Shown here one piece after another: positions 1 through 11,059 of a DNA stretch of 64,000 nucleotides. Within the stretch, counting starts at the first letter, position 1. Every line of letters begins with the position of its first letter. The DNA is from Blasia pusilla. Lineage: Eukaryota > Marchantiophyta > Marchantiopsida > Blasiales. The position numbers and the translations under genes were made by a program. The notes beneath the pieces were generated by a model, which saw only the letters and a program-made list of their open reading frames with translations, made no database searches and was not told the origin of the DNA. The stretch spans positions 32,798,001 to 32,862,000 of the forward strand of contig CM114272.1 of NCBI GenBank assembly GCA_050084515.1, in the 5' to 3' direction.

Positions 1-1384
1 CTTGTCCATCTTCTCATTGACAAGCTTGAACTTTAGGTTTTCTTTTTTCCACTTATGTTGGGTTTTCCAAAATTCTTGGGATATTTGGACCTCCTTCTCT
101 CATAAATATGCTAGTAGATTCCTAAATGCAATTTCACACATTTTGCTCTTCTTATAGTGCAATTTTAGTTTACAAACCATTAAAAGGATTCCTCTTTTTT
201 TTCTCAATCTTTTGCTACTTGCTATTATACATACGTTTATTCCCTATCCTCCTCTACTTCCCTCTTTATCTCTACCTTTTCATCATAATCTCATCCCATT
301 ACTACCAAATCCTACTACTTTGCCATCCTCACATATCTCATCCTAAGCCTTGCTTCCAAATCCTATCTTTTCTACCCCCTTATTCCCCCCTCTTTCTCCT
401 CCTTCTCCAACTTGCTTTTCCCCTCATTGTCATCCACCATCACCACATCTTCTCCTTGTAGCCCTTCTTGTTCCATATCGATGCCAAAGTTTATCGCATA
501 CCTTTTGGTAAGAAGTTTGCTCAAAAAGGGATCAAATAATATCAATAGCACTCTCGATCCATGCATGGGCCTCCAATCCCTAATATGATATCACCTTCTA
601 CTAGGCTCTCCACAACATTTGCTTGGATTTGGTTAAGCCAAATTGATCTTCTTTGCTCTTTCCATCCCGATCTGCCTCATCCTAGATAGTCACTCTCCAC
701 ACGCATTCCCATTGCTCTTCCTCCCATCACCCAAGAAGCATTGCTTTTCCCATCAGAAAGGCTAGCACATTATCCCACGTATATCAATGATTGGTATCTC
801 CTTTTACTCTCCCCCCAATGGGTATTAGTCTTCCCTCCAATGGGTGGTGCAATGGATCATCACAAAATTTCATTGAGTATTCAACACTTTATGTCTAGAT
901 ATTGGGAGAATCTTCACAATGAGCAATTAATTTGAGTATAGGCCTTTGCAGTGGCTCGTGCCAATCATGGCAGGCCTTCAACATAAAAATGTCTTCGACG
1001 TAGTCTACTTTTGGGGCAAGTTGGTGAGTTTTCACATTGGGCTCGAGTATTATATCCTCTCTCCCTGGCAATTGCAAGTGTAGATAAAGTGGCACTCTTA
1101 GAACCTCTTCACCCTCCTTCAAGTGGCAATGTATAATCTTTTGTGGAAGACTATACAACCACTCTTAACTTAGAACTTGACTTAGAGGTTCTTACAAAGG
1201 CTTTTCTTCATACCCTGCACTTATCAACATGCTAGTAGGCTATCATGCGTGGTTTTTTAGCACTTTCGTGATTGCTTTCTCCGTGTATTCTGAAAGTGGC
1301 TTTATCTCTCTATATAAGATATGTGCACATACTGCAATAGATGTTCTCCCACATTCTATCTCTAGGCTTTTATGGGCTTGTCAT
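1..1384. other. Unassigned left flank, no recognised gene
   Basis: Pyrimidine-rich, low-complexity sequence on the plus strand over roughly 180-460. An open stretch on the minus strand (895-1158, 87 residues) contains a short run, GREDIILEP, that loosely resembles linker sequence near the end of plant retroelement integrases, but no domain can be assigned. I see no intact gene. It is probably old transposon debris, given that repeat family C starts just to the right. Confidence 0.35.
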
Positions 1385-1512
1385 TTATTGGCTATGTGTT
1401 GAAGAGTTTATTCTCTACGTCCTCTAGCTTCACCTTGAAGCTCTCTTGATATTGAGCTTTGCAAGCGAAAGACTTATATTAAGTCCCAAAGACTCTATTG
1501 GTTGCGCGTTGT
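1385..1512 (-). repeat. Distal piece of repeat family C (split copy)
   Basis: The reverse complement of this piece matches 30385-30470, including the shared segment AGTCTTTGGGACT and the following stretch around TTTGCAAAGCTCAA. It continues the family C copy at 2760-3420, so one family C copy has been split by the sequence at 1513-2740. No coding content is seen. Confidence 0.5.
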
Positions 1513-2740
1513 CGTGTCGAGAGCCTTTCTTCGAGTAAGGGCAGGCCTTCTAGCTGCGACACACGTGGTCGATGTAAGGTAAACTCTCTGAGAAGTTCTC
1601 CTTTTTCAATACAAAATTATTATGTATACTCTCCATTCTCTCACGACAAGTGTCACAAATGGAAGTGTCGAGGCGATCACTTCTTTGTAACATCGGATCC
1701 CAAAATTTCTAACTATAAAATCCCTATAAACTATTTTACGCTTGTACACAAGGAAGATAGCACAACTAGTGTTAAACCCTACTTGAGCAGGCCTATTGAT
1801 ATCCATGGATCGCTATATAAGAACATACAAAGTACCATCTTATGTCCTTCCATATGTGACGATAGAAGAATCATTGGAGTTGGAGATTGCATGACCTGGT
1901 TCATGAACGTCTCTCCAAAGTGATAAACTAAATAGCAAGTGAACCAGTGTCTATCTACAAAGAGTACCCTGACATGGTATGGATTGAGGAAAGGAAATTC
2001 GGGCACAACTCGTACTCCATCCCTATCCATGGTTGACAGACATTCTCTACTCTCCTCAAGAATGGGTTTTGGCGGAATTATTCTCCCAAGAGGAATAATC
2101 CACTCTCATTGGGAAAGTAGCAAGCCAAAACATTCACTATTTTAGTATAACTAAACTCCTCTAAGATGACAAGCCTCTCATCTCCACACACACACACACC
2201 ACATTCTAGAAACCTCTCTAAGAATAGACTATGGTCAAGTTACTCTCCCAAGAGGGATGATCCAGTCTCATTGGAAGAGCAAGCAATCCCAAAGCCATAC
2301 ACTCAAGAGTGACACGAGAAACTCAAAATATGGAATAGAAGGTGATGAACCCTTGAAGATCCCTCCTTTTTATATGCACACAAGGGATCCACAAGAGTAC
2401 GAAATAAAGCTAATCTTATCTTGTGCCACATGGCTTCCTCTCAAGGCTTAGCCTATTACATTTTGACACAAGTAGATTTCTTCTTATCTCTTCCAAAATA
2501 TCCTCTTTTATCCACTTGATATTTTCCAAATTACCCCAACTAACCTAGCCACCAACCAAGACTACTTTTTCTTTTCATTAAAGCACCAACATCACTATTT
2601 TACTTTTATAAAGTCGTCTTTTACTTATTTACTTCTTTTCCTAAAGTTAGGCCCGCATAAAAGAGGTATCCTAAAGAGGTTTAAACATGGGAATTTCCTT
2701 TTCCTAAGCTAATTTATTTGATACTAATAAAATTCTATCT
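1513..2740 (-). mobile_element. LTR and leader fragment related to element A
   Basis: Read on the minus strand, 1840-2300 resembles the untranslated leader of element A (12310-12717). Both share the segment that in A directly follows the primer-binding site (near CTTCCAAGAGGGGTAATCCA) and the downstream region with CCACTGTCTATCTAC. The sequence to its right (about 2300-2740) has LTR character, with a TATA-like TGCATATAAAAAGG on the minus strand near 2364-2377 and a possible TGTTAGATA terminus near 2740. No primer-binding site as clear as that of A is present. I read it as a 5' LTR plus leader of an A-related element that interrupted family C. The boundaries are approximate. Confidence 0.45.
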
Positions 2741-2759
2741 AACACTTAATGAGGAAGGA

Positions 2760-3420
2760 GTTCTTCCCAAATGCATAGCATCTGCTGCGTCTTCCTAAGA
2801 AGACCTTTCCTCGAGCCTTGACCAATTTTCCCAAGTCTCTTGCCTAAACCAAGTGTGTCAGTTGATTCCTCAAGGTGTGTTCCTTAGCTTAAATCTGAAA
2901 CACATCCAAACATGCATCACAATTAGTTCATGGTTCAAGGGCTTAAGTCGATAGAGAGGAAGAGTGTCCCCTCCTATAAGTACTTTTGGGGTTCTCCGGG
3001 TAAACCCCACCTTCCCCATTTTCCCCCTCGGGCCCTTGATTAAAACCCTCAATCCAAATGTGGTTTGTCACTCGGCCGCGGACCAATGTTTGACTAGTTA
3101 TCCATCAAGATGGCTTGGTAGAGGCTTCTTGAAGCTTCTACAATTCTCGACTCTCCAACAAAATCTTGGATCTAGGACCCGTGTTTCATTTTTCTCATAC
3201 CTTGCACCTATATTGACTCCCTATTTGGCTTCTCATGGTTGTCTTGCCACCCTTTGCATTTCGTTACTAGTCTCATGGTGTCTCGCCCATCTTGACTACT
3301 CACATGTTCCTTGCTTGAAGTTGCTTCTCGCTTTTGACGTGGCTTTTGGCTCCAAGGTCTCAAACCTTGCTTGCCTTAGCTTTTTCGTCGCAATAAAAAA
3401 TGTCCCTTTCTCACCTAAGG
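2760..3420 (-). repeat. Repeat family C, minus-strand copy
   Basis: The reverse complement is similar along its length to 29700-30340. Shared landmarks are CCTTAGGTGAGAAAGGG, GAGACCTTGGAGC, GGGAAGGTGGGGTTT and AAATTGGTCAAGG. The right end at 3420 abuts the LTR of element E exactly, so E inserted into this repeat. Family C has no recognisable protein and is probably the LTR or a non-coding part of another retroelement. Confidence 0.6.
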
Positions 3421-4444
3421 TGTCGCGACCCTCATAACCAAACAAACACCAAGTGGAACATCAAAACTTTTACCGCGCTTATGCTAGGATGGTTGCATTT
3501 TGGAGAGGTCCCTTGGAAGAGTCCAAGAGACGAAATGTGCGGATGGAGTTTTTGTGTTTCATGTATTTGTCATCACGACCAGGAAACCTAGACCAAAACG
3601 TGAACCAAGACTTGAGATGAGTTTGACTTAGTTAAGTCTAGGAAGGTTGGTTGCCAAAGAGGTGAGAACCAGATTTGAAACGCGACTAGTGTTTGGGATT
3701 TTGGTTGTGTTTTGGACCATGCTATTTAGTCCTGATATGCATTTGGGACAAGTAAGATGGCGTTGGAAAGCTTATTCAAAGTTTGTTCCAACACACTAAA
3801 GATCTCAGCAAATGCACAAGCGGAAGGTGTGATATTCTCCAAAAACAAATATAGAAGGAGTTTGGTTGAGGGTCAAAATGAGGGGCTCGACTGATTTTTC
3901 CCCAAAGTTAGGGAGAGGGCACAGATCCCCAGAAGTACTATTAAGGGGGAGTGTCTCCAAGGATTCTTAGGACCCAAACCCCACTTTGGGCACCAAAGGG
4001 CAGCTCAAGGGCATCGAATGGAACCGGAGCTTGGTGTTGGGACGTACTCCGAACCCAAACGTGATCCAAGGGAGTGGATTTCGAAATCCACACTTGGATT
4101 CCAACCTGCGACTCATTTTTGAGAATCTCGAATAGAAATTCATTGGAGGTCCATTGGACAGTTGCGACCGCAAGGTGTGCAAATGCTGTTTGAGGTTCTT
4201 GAACCGACCAGAAAGTTTTTCCCAAGTCTTGAGAGACTTGAATATGTTGTAAAGTCAGAAACTAGGAAGGCTGAAATTGATGAGAGGCCGAGTTGACAAC
4301 TCGGCGAGTTAGATCACTTATTGACCCAGACTTGACTAACATAAGTGTGTGTTTGGATGCAAATCAGCATTGAGAGTGTGTCCAACTGAACGCACGCTTC
4401 CGCAACACTAAAGATTTACCTTCAAGGAGAGTAGGCGCACGACA
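3421..4444 (+). repeat. 5' LTR of element E (LTR family B, 1024 bp)
   Basis: It starts TGTCGCGACCCTCATAACC and ends GGCGCACGACA, so the ends form the short inverted pair TGTCG/CGACA expected of an LTR. Similar full-length copies lie at 41794-42822 and 47582-48581, and 5' fragments at 31312 and 31408. It is followed after two bases by a primer-binding site, which marks it as the 5' LTR. Confidence 0.85.
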
Positions 4445-4446
4445 TG

Positions 4447-4458
4447 TGGTATCAGAGC
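4447..4458 (+). promoter_or_regulatory. Primer-binding site of element E (tRNA-iMet)
   Basis: TGGTATCAGAGC lies two bases downstream of the LTR end. This is the standard plant retroelement primer-binding site complementary to the 3' end of initiator tRNA-Met. It fixes the strand of E and the LTR boundary. Confidence 0.9.
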
Positions 4459-4664
4459 TTATCCTTGGTGAGCGTGAACTTGGGATTTGGGAGATCTTGA
4501 TGTTTGAGAAGAACTCAAGGTAATAGGGATTGAGACCTCGACGCTCGGGCAGGAACACAAGAGACAAGGAGGAGATATGAGAAGGCAAAGACTTGAGAAT
4601 GACGACCAAGGGCGAAGAATCAAGGAAGTTGTGAGTTAAGCTAAAAAAGCCAAGAGACAAACCC

Positions 4665-5640
4665 ATGATTGACTGTGAGCTAGAGAAGGAGATAGCGACT
4701 CCCAAAGCGTTGAGCCCGAGACATGAGGATGTTCTAGACTCAAATCTTTCCGCGAAGCCTTCGGCTCTTAACTCAAGTGACCCGGTCTTCCATGTCCTGA
4801 TGATGGACTTCATGAAGTTGATGACTGACAAGATGACCCAACAGAGTAAGTGGGTCGTTGAACTCAAGTCGGACAGAGATTCTAGTTCAGGAAAGAAGCT
4901 TTGTAAGACAATTTGCGGATGCCATTCATAGGAATGCGGTGATCTCGTAAAGTGAACGAGTTCTTGACGGAGCTGGAACTTTAAGTCAAGGTGCAAAGGA
5001 TAGAGGAGCAAGACAAGGTGAACGTGGCGGTCACTTTCCTACAGGATAACATACTCTAGTGGTGGACGGCTCATTGCAAAGAACATCTAGGATGTGGAAC
5101 AACTCTGAGTTGGTAAGAGTTGAAGGTGTTGATTGGCGACCAATTCACTCTAGAGTACCAAGAGTTTTGCAATGGTGTGGAGTTTGTACAATTACGACAA
5201 AGTGGGTCCCTTAGCACTTATGTGCGAGACTTTAGTGCAAGAATAAACTCGATCCTAAAGATGGATTAGTTTGCAAAGAAGGTGATCTTCTTAAGTGGAC
5301 TTAAGCCGAGCGCAGAAAAGGCCCTCTTTCGGGTGCCAAAGCTACCCAACACTTGCAAGGAACTTTTGAAGCTGATGGAGCGGATAGGGGATGATGAGGT
5401 CCAAGTCCAAAGACCCTTCGAGCATAAAAGTTTTTCGAAGCTACCAAAAAACAAGGGCCGGTCTAAGAGAGTTTGGAGTGGGGATGAACGTGACCAAGAA
5501 GAGTCTCCCACCTCGGCGATAAAACGTGTGGAACCCAATGCAAAGCCAAATAGGGCTCAACACCCTAAGTTAGAGAACGCTAAAGTGATTTGCTAAATGG
5601 TGGTGAACCGGGACACCTGGGCAAGAGGTGTTTGAAGCCT
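4665..5640 (+). pseudogene. gag remnant of element E
   Basis: An N-terminal piece (4665-4931) is followed, in shifting frames, by a recognisable retrotransposon gag core. It includes a WW-containing capsid motif near 5050, the run VEFVQLRQSGSLSTYVRDFS near 5190, and FAKKVIFLSGLKPSAEKALF near 5275. The basic tail (5400-5590) leads to a worn CCHC knuckle near 5600, where GEPGHLGKRC is still readable after a frameshift and the first Cys is lost. Several stops and shifts make it non-functional. Its role in an intact element is packaging RNA in virus-like particles. Confidence 0.7.
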
Positions 5641-5739
5641 AAGGTTAGTAATGGAGTATAATTTTGTTTGCTATTAAGCTACTCTTGGCGGGAGGTCACG
5701 AAATGTCCCTTCAAATTACCAAGAGGACGCCAATCTATT

Positions 5740-5880
5740 GTACCTAAGATCCAAGATTGCTGATGGTGATGTGATATTGCTTTTTGATACAGGTGCTTCA
5801 CACTCCTTTCTGAGTTCGAGATTTGTGAAGAAGTTGGGTTTATCCACCTCTAAGGCAGATGAGTTGTTCGGGTAGGCTTT
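5740..5880 (+). pseudogene. Protease fragment of element E
   Basis: The aspartic protease active-site region is readable as LLFDTGASHSFLSSRF around 5778-5825, with the intact DTGA signature followed by a hydrophobic strand. The flanks are disrupted by stops. In an intact element this protease cleaves the Gag-Pol polyprotein. The C-terminal half of the protease and the start of reverse transcriptase are not found after it, which implies an internal deletion. Confidence 0.65.
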
Positions 5881-6099
5881 GCTAGAAGCAAGTCTCACCA
5901 GATTTCAGAGCTAGATTTGGGACTAACCTTTGGATGTAGAGTATTCAAGTTGAAGGATAATTTCATTGTGTGTGATATGGATAGGATGAGAGGAGTTTAG
6001 AGGAACACATTATGAGCAGCGTATGAGGTGGACCATTCAGGTTGAGCGTCTTAGTGAAAGGCAGACGGTTGCAGGTGAAGTTGGTTCATGAGTATCCTA

Positions 6100-6720
6100 T
6101 GAAGAAGGAGTTTATGAATTCCATCTTTCATGCAGAGATAGATGAGTGGGTGTTCATCTAAAAAGATGATGTACTCATCTATTCTAAGTCACTAGAGGGA
6201 TGCTCGATACTTAAAGGCGGTGTTGTGGTCTCGATTGTGGTAACTTAGGGAGCTTTTGTTGAAGCGACCATAGTTGACAAACCCTTCGAGGTGCCCAAAT
6301 GTTCATGACTAGAAAATTGCAAGAATGTTGGTGCAAAAAGGAAGATCTGTAGCATACAAGAGCAAGAAGCTTAACCACACCGAAAGACGATGGCCCACTC
6401 ATGAGAAAGAGTTGTCGCGGTGGTTCATTGTTTAAGGAAGCGGCGTCACTATTTGGGACTTCACAAGATTCGAGTATTTATCGATAATATTTCGCTCACG
6501 TATTTTGAGACCTAGGATCGCAACAAATCCAATGGCATGATACCTTGGAGTTGATGAATGTGGAGCTAATACACAAGCCATGGAAGGATAATGTCATTCC
6601 ACATACGTTGAATCGGAGGGATGAGCATATCCCATGGATGACACAAGTCTTGAGAGCAATGTTCCCTAAAGAAAAGACCTGGAGAGAAGGATTCGTGAAG
6701 GATATATGAAGGATGCGCAA
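6100..6720 (+). pseudogene. Reverse transcriptase tail and RNase H remnant of element E
   Basis: The catalytic box of reverse transcriptase survives as a damaged version near 6150-6190 (DDVLIYSKSLE after a stop). Further on, pieces typical of the RNase H region follow (HYLGLHKIRVFIDN near 6445-6485, and HTLNRRDEHIP near 6600). Frames shift repeatedly. The fingers/palm part upstream of the DD box is absent. Confidence 0.55.
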
Positions 6721-6759
6721 ACGAGTGAGTACCTAAGGAAGTTGAAGTAGGGCGAGAAG

Positions 6760-7220
6760 GTGACCAACATAAGTTTGAGGTATGGTTTCCTCAGGTTTAA
6801 GCAAAGTAGGATATATGTGGGCCAAGGCAGGCTACGGACTAAGGTGTTAGTGGAATGTCATAACGAACCTTTGGTAGGACATAAAGGGGAGAAATCCACG
6901 CTTGCTATTTTGACTAAGAGGTTCTTCTTGCCCAACATGAAATAAGTTTTTGCTCAGTATGTGAAGACTTGCATGACTTGTCAGGCGAACAGAGTTTCTT
7001 TTGCAAAGAAAGAAGGGTTACTTTGTCATTTTCCGATTCCAGAGGGACCCTTGCAAAGTGTAAGCATGGATTTCATTATGAGTCTTCCAAAATATGAGGG
7101 ATACATCACTATACTTGTGATAATTGATCGGTTTAGCAAGTTGGGGAGGTTTGTGCCAACAATAGATTTCACGACGGCCTACACGACTTTCGACTATTCA
7201 TAGATGGCAAAGTGGCTAAA
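6760..7220 (+). pseudogene. Integrase N-terminal part of element E
   Basis: An integrase zinc-binding region with CMTCQANRVSF near 6970 is followed by the start of the catalytic core (MDFIMSLPKYEGY and IDRFSKLGRFVP, 7060-7160), including the first catalytic Asp. The sequence then jumps over about 100 residues of core to MAKWL at 7203-7217, where element A is inserted. The missing segment held the second Asp and the Glu of the DDE triad. Stops occur within the region. Confidence 0.7.
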
Positions 7221-7574
7221 TGTAACTCTCTAGCTCACGGAACCACTTTAGAGTTGCTCAAAGGTAGAATGCCCCTTGAAGCCTCTCCTCTTCCTTTATA
7301 TACTTAGAGATAGATACAATGAAGATAAATTAGCTCTACCTATCCTTATGCCACGTGTCCTACTCTCATAGCATGAGAGGATTTCCTTTAGAGTCTAATG
7401 TCCCAACCTCATTTTCCTTAACCTCATTCTTATCTTCCTTTTCACCAACCTATGACCCCACTCTCATCTTTATCTCATGTATCTTGTTTTTTCTTTTTTT
7501 GGTTGATTCTTTCCCACTTATACGTTTTATGTCATGGATTCTAACTTAACTATGACTAACAAAGGATGGTTACA
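7221..7574 (-). repeat. 3' LTR of element A
   Basis: On the plus strand it runs TGTAACTCTC to GGATGGTTACA, so its ends are the inverted pair TGTAAC/GTTACA. It pairs with 12731-13084 at the other end and with a solo copy at 29327-29679. A polypurine tract abuts its inner edge, which identifies it as the 3' LTR in element orientation. A TATA-like TATATA lies near 7296. Confidence 0.92.
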
Positions 7575-7590
7575 AACCTCCCCCTATTTA
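7575..7590 (-). promoter_or_regulatory. Polypurine tract of element A
   Basis: The reverse complement ends AATAGGGGGAGGTT directly against the inner LTR edge. A purine run in this position primes plus-strand DNA synthesis. Its place confirms the element's orientation. Confidence 0.8.
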
Positions 7591-8247
7591 AGACACAACG
7601 TCCTCGTTATGAGAACTTTCAAACTCTTGCACTATTAATGGTGCATTGGCCAAGTTGGCTGAGGATTCCCATGTGGCCTCAAATAGTGGATATCCTTTCC
7701 ATTGGACCAAATATTCAATTCGTTGGTGAAGAGCTCCTCGAGTCCGTTTCTTCAAGATAATATTGTCCTTAAATCTCTTAGGGCGTGGAATAAACGGTCG
7801 AAGAAGAGAGACATGAAACACATGATGGATTTTCATAAGCATCGGTAGGTCTAGCTTATACGCCACGCCGTCCACTTTTTGTAAGATAGCGAAAGGCCCA
7901 ATATAGCAAGGATTAAGCTTACAAACTCCTACTAATGATAAATTGGTTGTTTCTAACCAATTCTTGTCCCCTTCAAAAACCTCAACATCTCAACAATGAG
8001 CATCTGCATGTTGTTTTAGTCAATTTTGGGCAATAGCCAACTTCTCCTTAGCAAGTTCAACCTCTTTCTGAATCTGGTCCACCAACTCATTAACTGCATC
8101 TACCTTTGTAGGTTCCCTCAGACTTTTTCCTATTCGAGTGAGACTAGAAGGAATTGAGGGATGCTCGTCATGCATTAAAAAGAACGATGTGGCCTTAGTG
8201 GAAGATTTCATGGAGTTATTGTATGAGAACTCTATTAAGGGTAACAA
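7588..8247 (-). pseudogene. Element A integrase C-terminus and chromodomain
   Basis: Two open pieces. The first (8020-8247) continues the integrase with LIEFSYNNSMKSSTKATSFF and a coiled-coil-like QIQKEVELAKEKLAIAQ. The second (7588-7875) has the GPY/F-type tail (KLDLPMLMKIHHVFHVSLLR) followed by a chromodomain with the hallmark YLVQWKGYPLFEATWE. In chromoviruses this domain guides integration towards histone-marked chromatin. A stop and frameshift separate the two pieces and the upstream integrase core. Confidence 0.85.
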
Positions 8248-8253
8248 TGAGTC

Positions 8254-9372
8254 TCATCTTTGTTGATACTCCAATGTTAAGGCGCGTAGCATATCCTCAG
8301 TGGTATGGTTGGCCCTTTCAATTTGTCCATCAGTTTGAGGGTGATAAGCCATAGACATGGCTAGTTTAGTTTGGAGCAATCCGAATAAAGCCTTCCAAAA
8401 TAAACTCGTGAAATGGGTTTCCCTATCAATGATAAGCACTTTAGGAAGATCATGATGGACAAAGATTGTCTCGGTATAGATCCTAGCCAACTCTAGTGTA
8501 GTTACAGTCTTCTTGGTCGGACGAAGGTGTATCATCTTGCTTAGTCTATCCACAAAGACCACAATAGAGTCATATCCCGTGATCGTACATGATAGCTCAC
8601 AAACAAGATCCATAGTGACTTGTTCCCAACGTTTTTGAGGTATTGGGATGGGCTCCAACAATCTTGCTAGTTTTGTGTTACTAGCCTTGATTTGTTGACA
8701 AATCCTACAACTCCTTACATATACGTTAACATCTTCTCTTATTTTGGGCCAATAGTATAACCGTTGTAATCCCTCTAAGGTTTTTTCAGCACCCATATGA
8801 CCCGCAATGATTGTATCGTGAGGTTTAGAAAATACTTCAGTGTGTAATTGTGGATCTTGTGGGATCCATACTTTACCTTTATGGAAAACCAATCCTTGAG
8901 CCTTGTATACTCTGTTGGCATGAATAGCAACTGCAATTTCTTCATCCTCCTTTGTGGCTTTGGATAACTTTTTCCACCAACTAGAGTGAATCTCCACCTC
9001 AGATATATTCTTCATCTGAGGTATACAAGTCAAGGCGTCTGCCAACTGCTTCTTTCCTTCCACATAGACAATTTTCATCATGAATTGTTGTCGCCATTCT
9101 GCCCATCGAATTTGATGTTTGGAGAGCTTCTTTTGGGTCTCTAAGTAGATCAAGGGCTTGTGATCATTCTCCACCACAAACTCCTTATCGCCCAAATAAT
9201 GTTTCCAATATTTGGTTGCCAACACAATAGTAAGTTCTTCTCGCTCAATTGTATGGTAGTTTTGCTCCGCTGGCAATAGCTTGCGAGAAAAGATGACAAT
9301 AGGATGCCATCCATCCTCCCATTCTTGTTGTAGTACTCCTCCAATGCTAGTACCTGAAGCATCTGTGGCCAA
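8254..9372 (-). CDS. Element A RNase H-integrase, 372-residue open frame
   Basis: Longest intact coding piece of element A. Residues 1-130 are RNase H: TDASGTSIGGVL at the start and NDHKPLIYL in the middle. Residues 175-240 hold the integrase HHCC zinc finger (AGHMGAEKT, then CRICQQIK). Residues 250-372 are the catalytic core with all three acidic residues in place: MDLV, IIDRETHF and DGQIERAN. The frame ends in QQR and a stop, and the integrase continues in another frame at 8247. The first codons lie inside the former polyprotein, so the initial Met is not a true start. Confidence 0.85.
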   Translation of the reverse strand: MATDASGTSIGGVLQQEWEDGWHPIVIFSRKLLPAEQNYHTIEREELTIVLATKYWKHYLGDKEFVVENDHKPLIYLETQKKLSKHQIRWAEWRQQFMMKIVYVEGKKQLADALTCIPQMKNISEVEIHSSWWKKLSKATKEDEEIAVAIHANRVYKAQGLVFHKGKVWIPQDPQLHTEVFSKPHDTIIAGHMGAEKTLEGLQRLYYWPKIREDVNVYVRSCRICQQIKASNTKLARLLEPIPIPQKRWEQVTMDLVCELSCTITGYDSIVVFVDRLSKMIHLRPTKKTVTTLELARIYTETIFVHHDLPKVLIIDRETHFTSLFWKALFGLLQTKLAMSMAYHPQTDGQIERANHTTEDMLRALTLEYQQR

Positions 9373-9746
9373 CTTAATGGGTCAATGAGGATCATACCAC
9401 TTCAAAATACTTTGATCAAGGCATCATTTAATGATTGAAAAACAATCTCTTGTGATGTGCCCCAATTCCATTTTTATCCTTTCCCTAGTAAAGTTGTCAA
9501 GGATTGTGCAATTTGAGCAAAACCTTTGACAAATCTTTGATAGAATCCTATTAATCCTAGAAAACTCTTTAATTGAGTTTGATCCTCAAGTGCACTCTAT
9601 TTTTGGATCACTTCTACCTTCTCACTCGTCACTTGAATACCTTCTGCGCTTACTCGATGCCCTAGATAATCAACTTTTGTCTTACTGAACTCACATTTTG
9701 AAGCTTTAGCATACAACTCATTATCTCTTAGGATTTGAAGGACTTC

Positions 9747-10551
9747 TTATATATGATTTACATGCTTCTCTATCGTTTTACTATAGACTAAGATATTATC
9801 TAAGAATACAATGACAGACTTGTCTAAATATGGACGAAAGATCTCATTCATTAGGCCCATAAAGATTGCAGGCGCACTAGTAAGACCAAATGGCATGACT
9901 AAGTATTCAAAGTATCCATACCTAGTACGAAAAGCAGTCTTGTGCACATCTTCATCCATAATTTGAATTTGGTTGTAGCTGTTGTGAAGGTCAAGTTTGG
10001 TGAAGTATTTTTCTCCTTGTAGCTCGCTGAACAAATCATCCATTCTTGGTAATGGATATTTGTTTTTGATTTTTTGTTGATTCAGTGTTCGATAGTCGAT
10101 GCATAATCGTATGCTTCCATCCTTTTTTTTCACAAAAAGGAAAGGGCTCCATATGGTGAGACGCTTGGTTGGATGAAGCCTTTCTGCAACATCTCCTCCA
10201 CTTGGGCTTTGCATTCTTCTAATTCTCTTGGAAGCGGTAAAGAGCCTTACATGGTGGTGTGCTTCTTGGAAGGACCTCAATCTTGTGGTCTATCCTCCGT
10301 TTGGATAGTAACCCTGATGGTAAATCATTTGGGAATACATCTTTGTATTCCTCCAATAGTTCTCTCAACTCGTCTGATACCTTTGAGTATTTTTTCAAAC
10401 CACAAACATCTCTTATTAAACCTAGAAAACATATATCTTGAAGTTTGATGGAGGTTTTTTCTATTACATATAGGGGTAGGATTCTAGGACGTGATCTGAC
10501 TCTATCTCCGTAAAGCTTCCACTCTCGGGTTTTCACAATTTTTTTCTCCAA
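9747..10551 (-). pseudogene. Element A reverse transcriptase (active site damaged)
   Basis: Two overlapping open pieces. The first (10219-10551) covers the linker and N-terminus, with YKDVFPNDLPSGL. The second (9747-10280) covers fingers and palm: [44 protein letters not shown]. The catalytic box reads FLDNILVYS instead of the usual F-x-DD form, so the second catalytic Asp is Asn. The thumb region (9373-9746) is broken by stops. Confidence 0.85.
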
Positions 10552-10948
10552 TTTACCTCTGGATTATACTGTTCCATCCGAGGCATTCCCAAGATAACAT
10601 CATAACGTGCTAATCTAATGACCTTCATCTCCAACTCTTTCTGATACTTTCCTATCCTCAACTCTACCCTTTGAGGAAGCTTCTCAATCTTTTCTGTTTG
10701 CCCGTTTGGCAATTCTACCTCTTGTTTTTTATCCCTCTCTAAAGCTAAGCCTAATTTCATAGTTATGGCTCTTGAAAGGAAGTTTTCTGTTGCCCAGGAT
10801 CAATCAACACTCTAACTTGGGATCCTTCTACTTCCCCATCTATAACAATGAGACGTGTTTCTCCTCTCTTCAAATCATTTACCTCTGTATGTTTGTGTCG
10901 ACCCTCGTCTTTCCTCATTTTTTTAACGAGTATATCCGCGAGGCACAA
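10533..10948 (-). pseudogene. Element A protease (DPG active site)
   Basis: The retropepsin-like domain is split in two frames. The active-site strand reads VRVLIDPGQQKTSF near 10770-10810, so the usual DSG/DTG triad is DPG, a single T-to-C change in the Ser codon. The C-terminal part (YDVILGMPRMEQYNPEVNW) is clear at 10533-10620. The fold is recognisable but the enzyme should be inactive. Confidence 0.75.
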
Positions 10949-11059
10949 TTACTGGTAGTTGGCGTTTCCTTGAGATCCATCTTCTTCGTCATCTTTCGGT
11001 ATGTGTCCTCCTTCAAGATGATTAAGGGGGCGACGATATGGCCTATTTTCGAGCCTACG

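Noticed and set aside
126-461. 111-residue plus-strand open frame
   Set aside because: It translates a pyrimidine-rich low-complexity run into Leu/Phe/Pro repeats; no real protein character.
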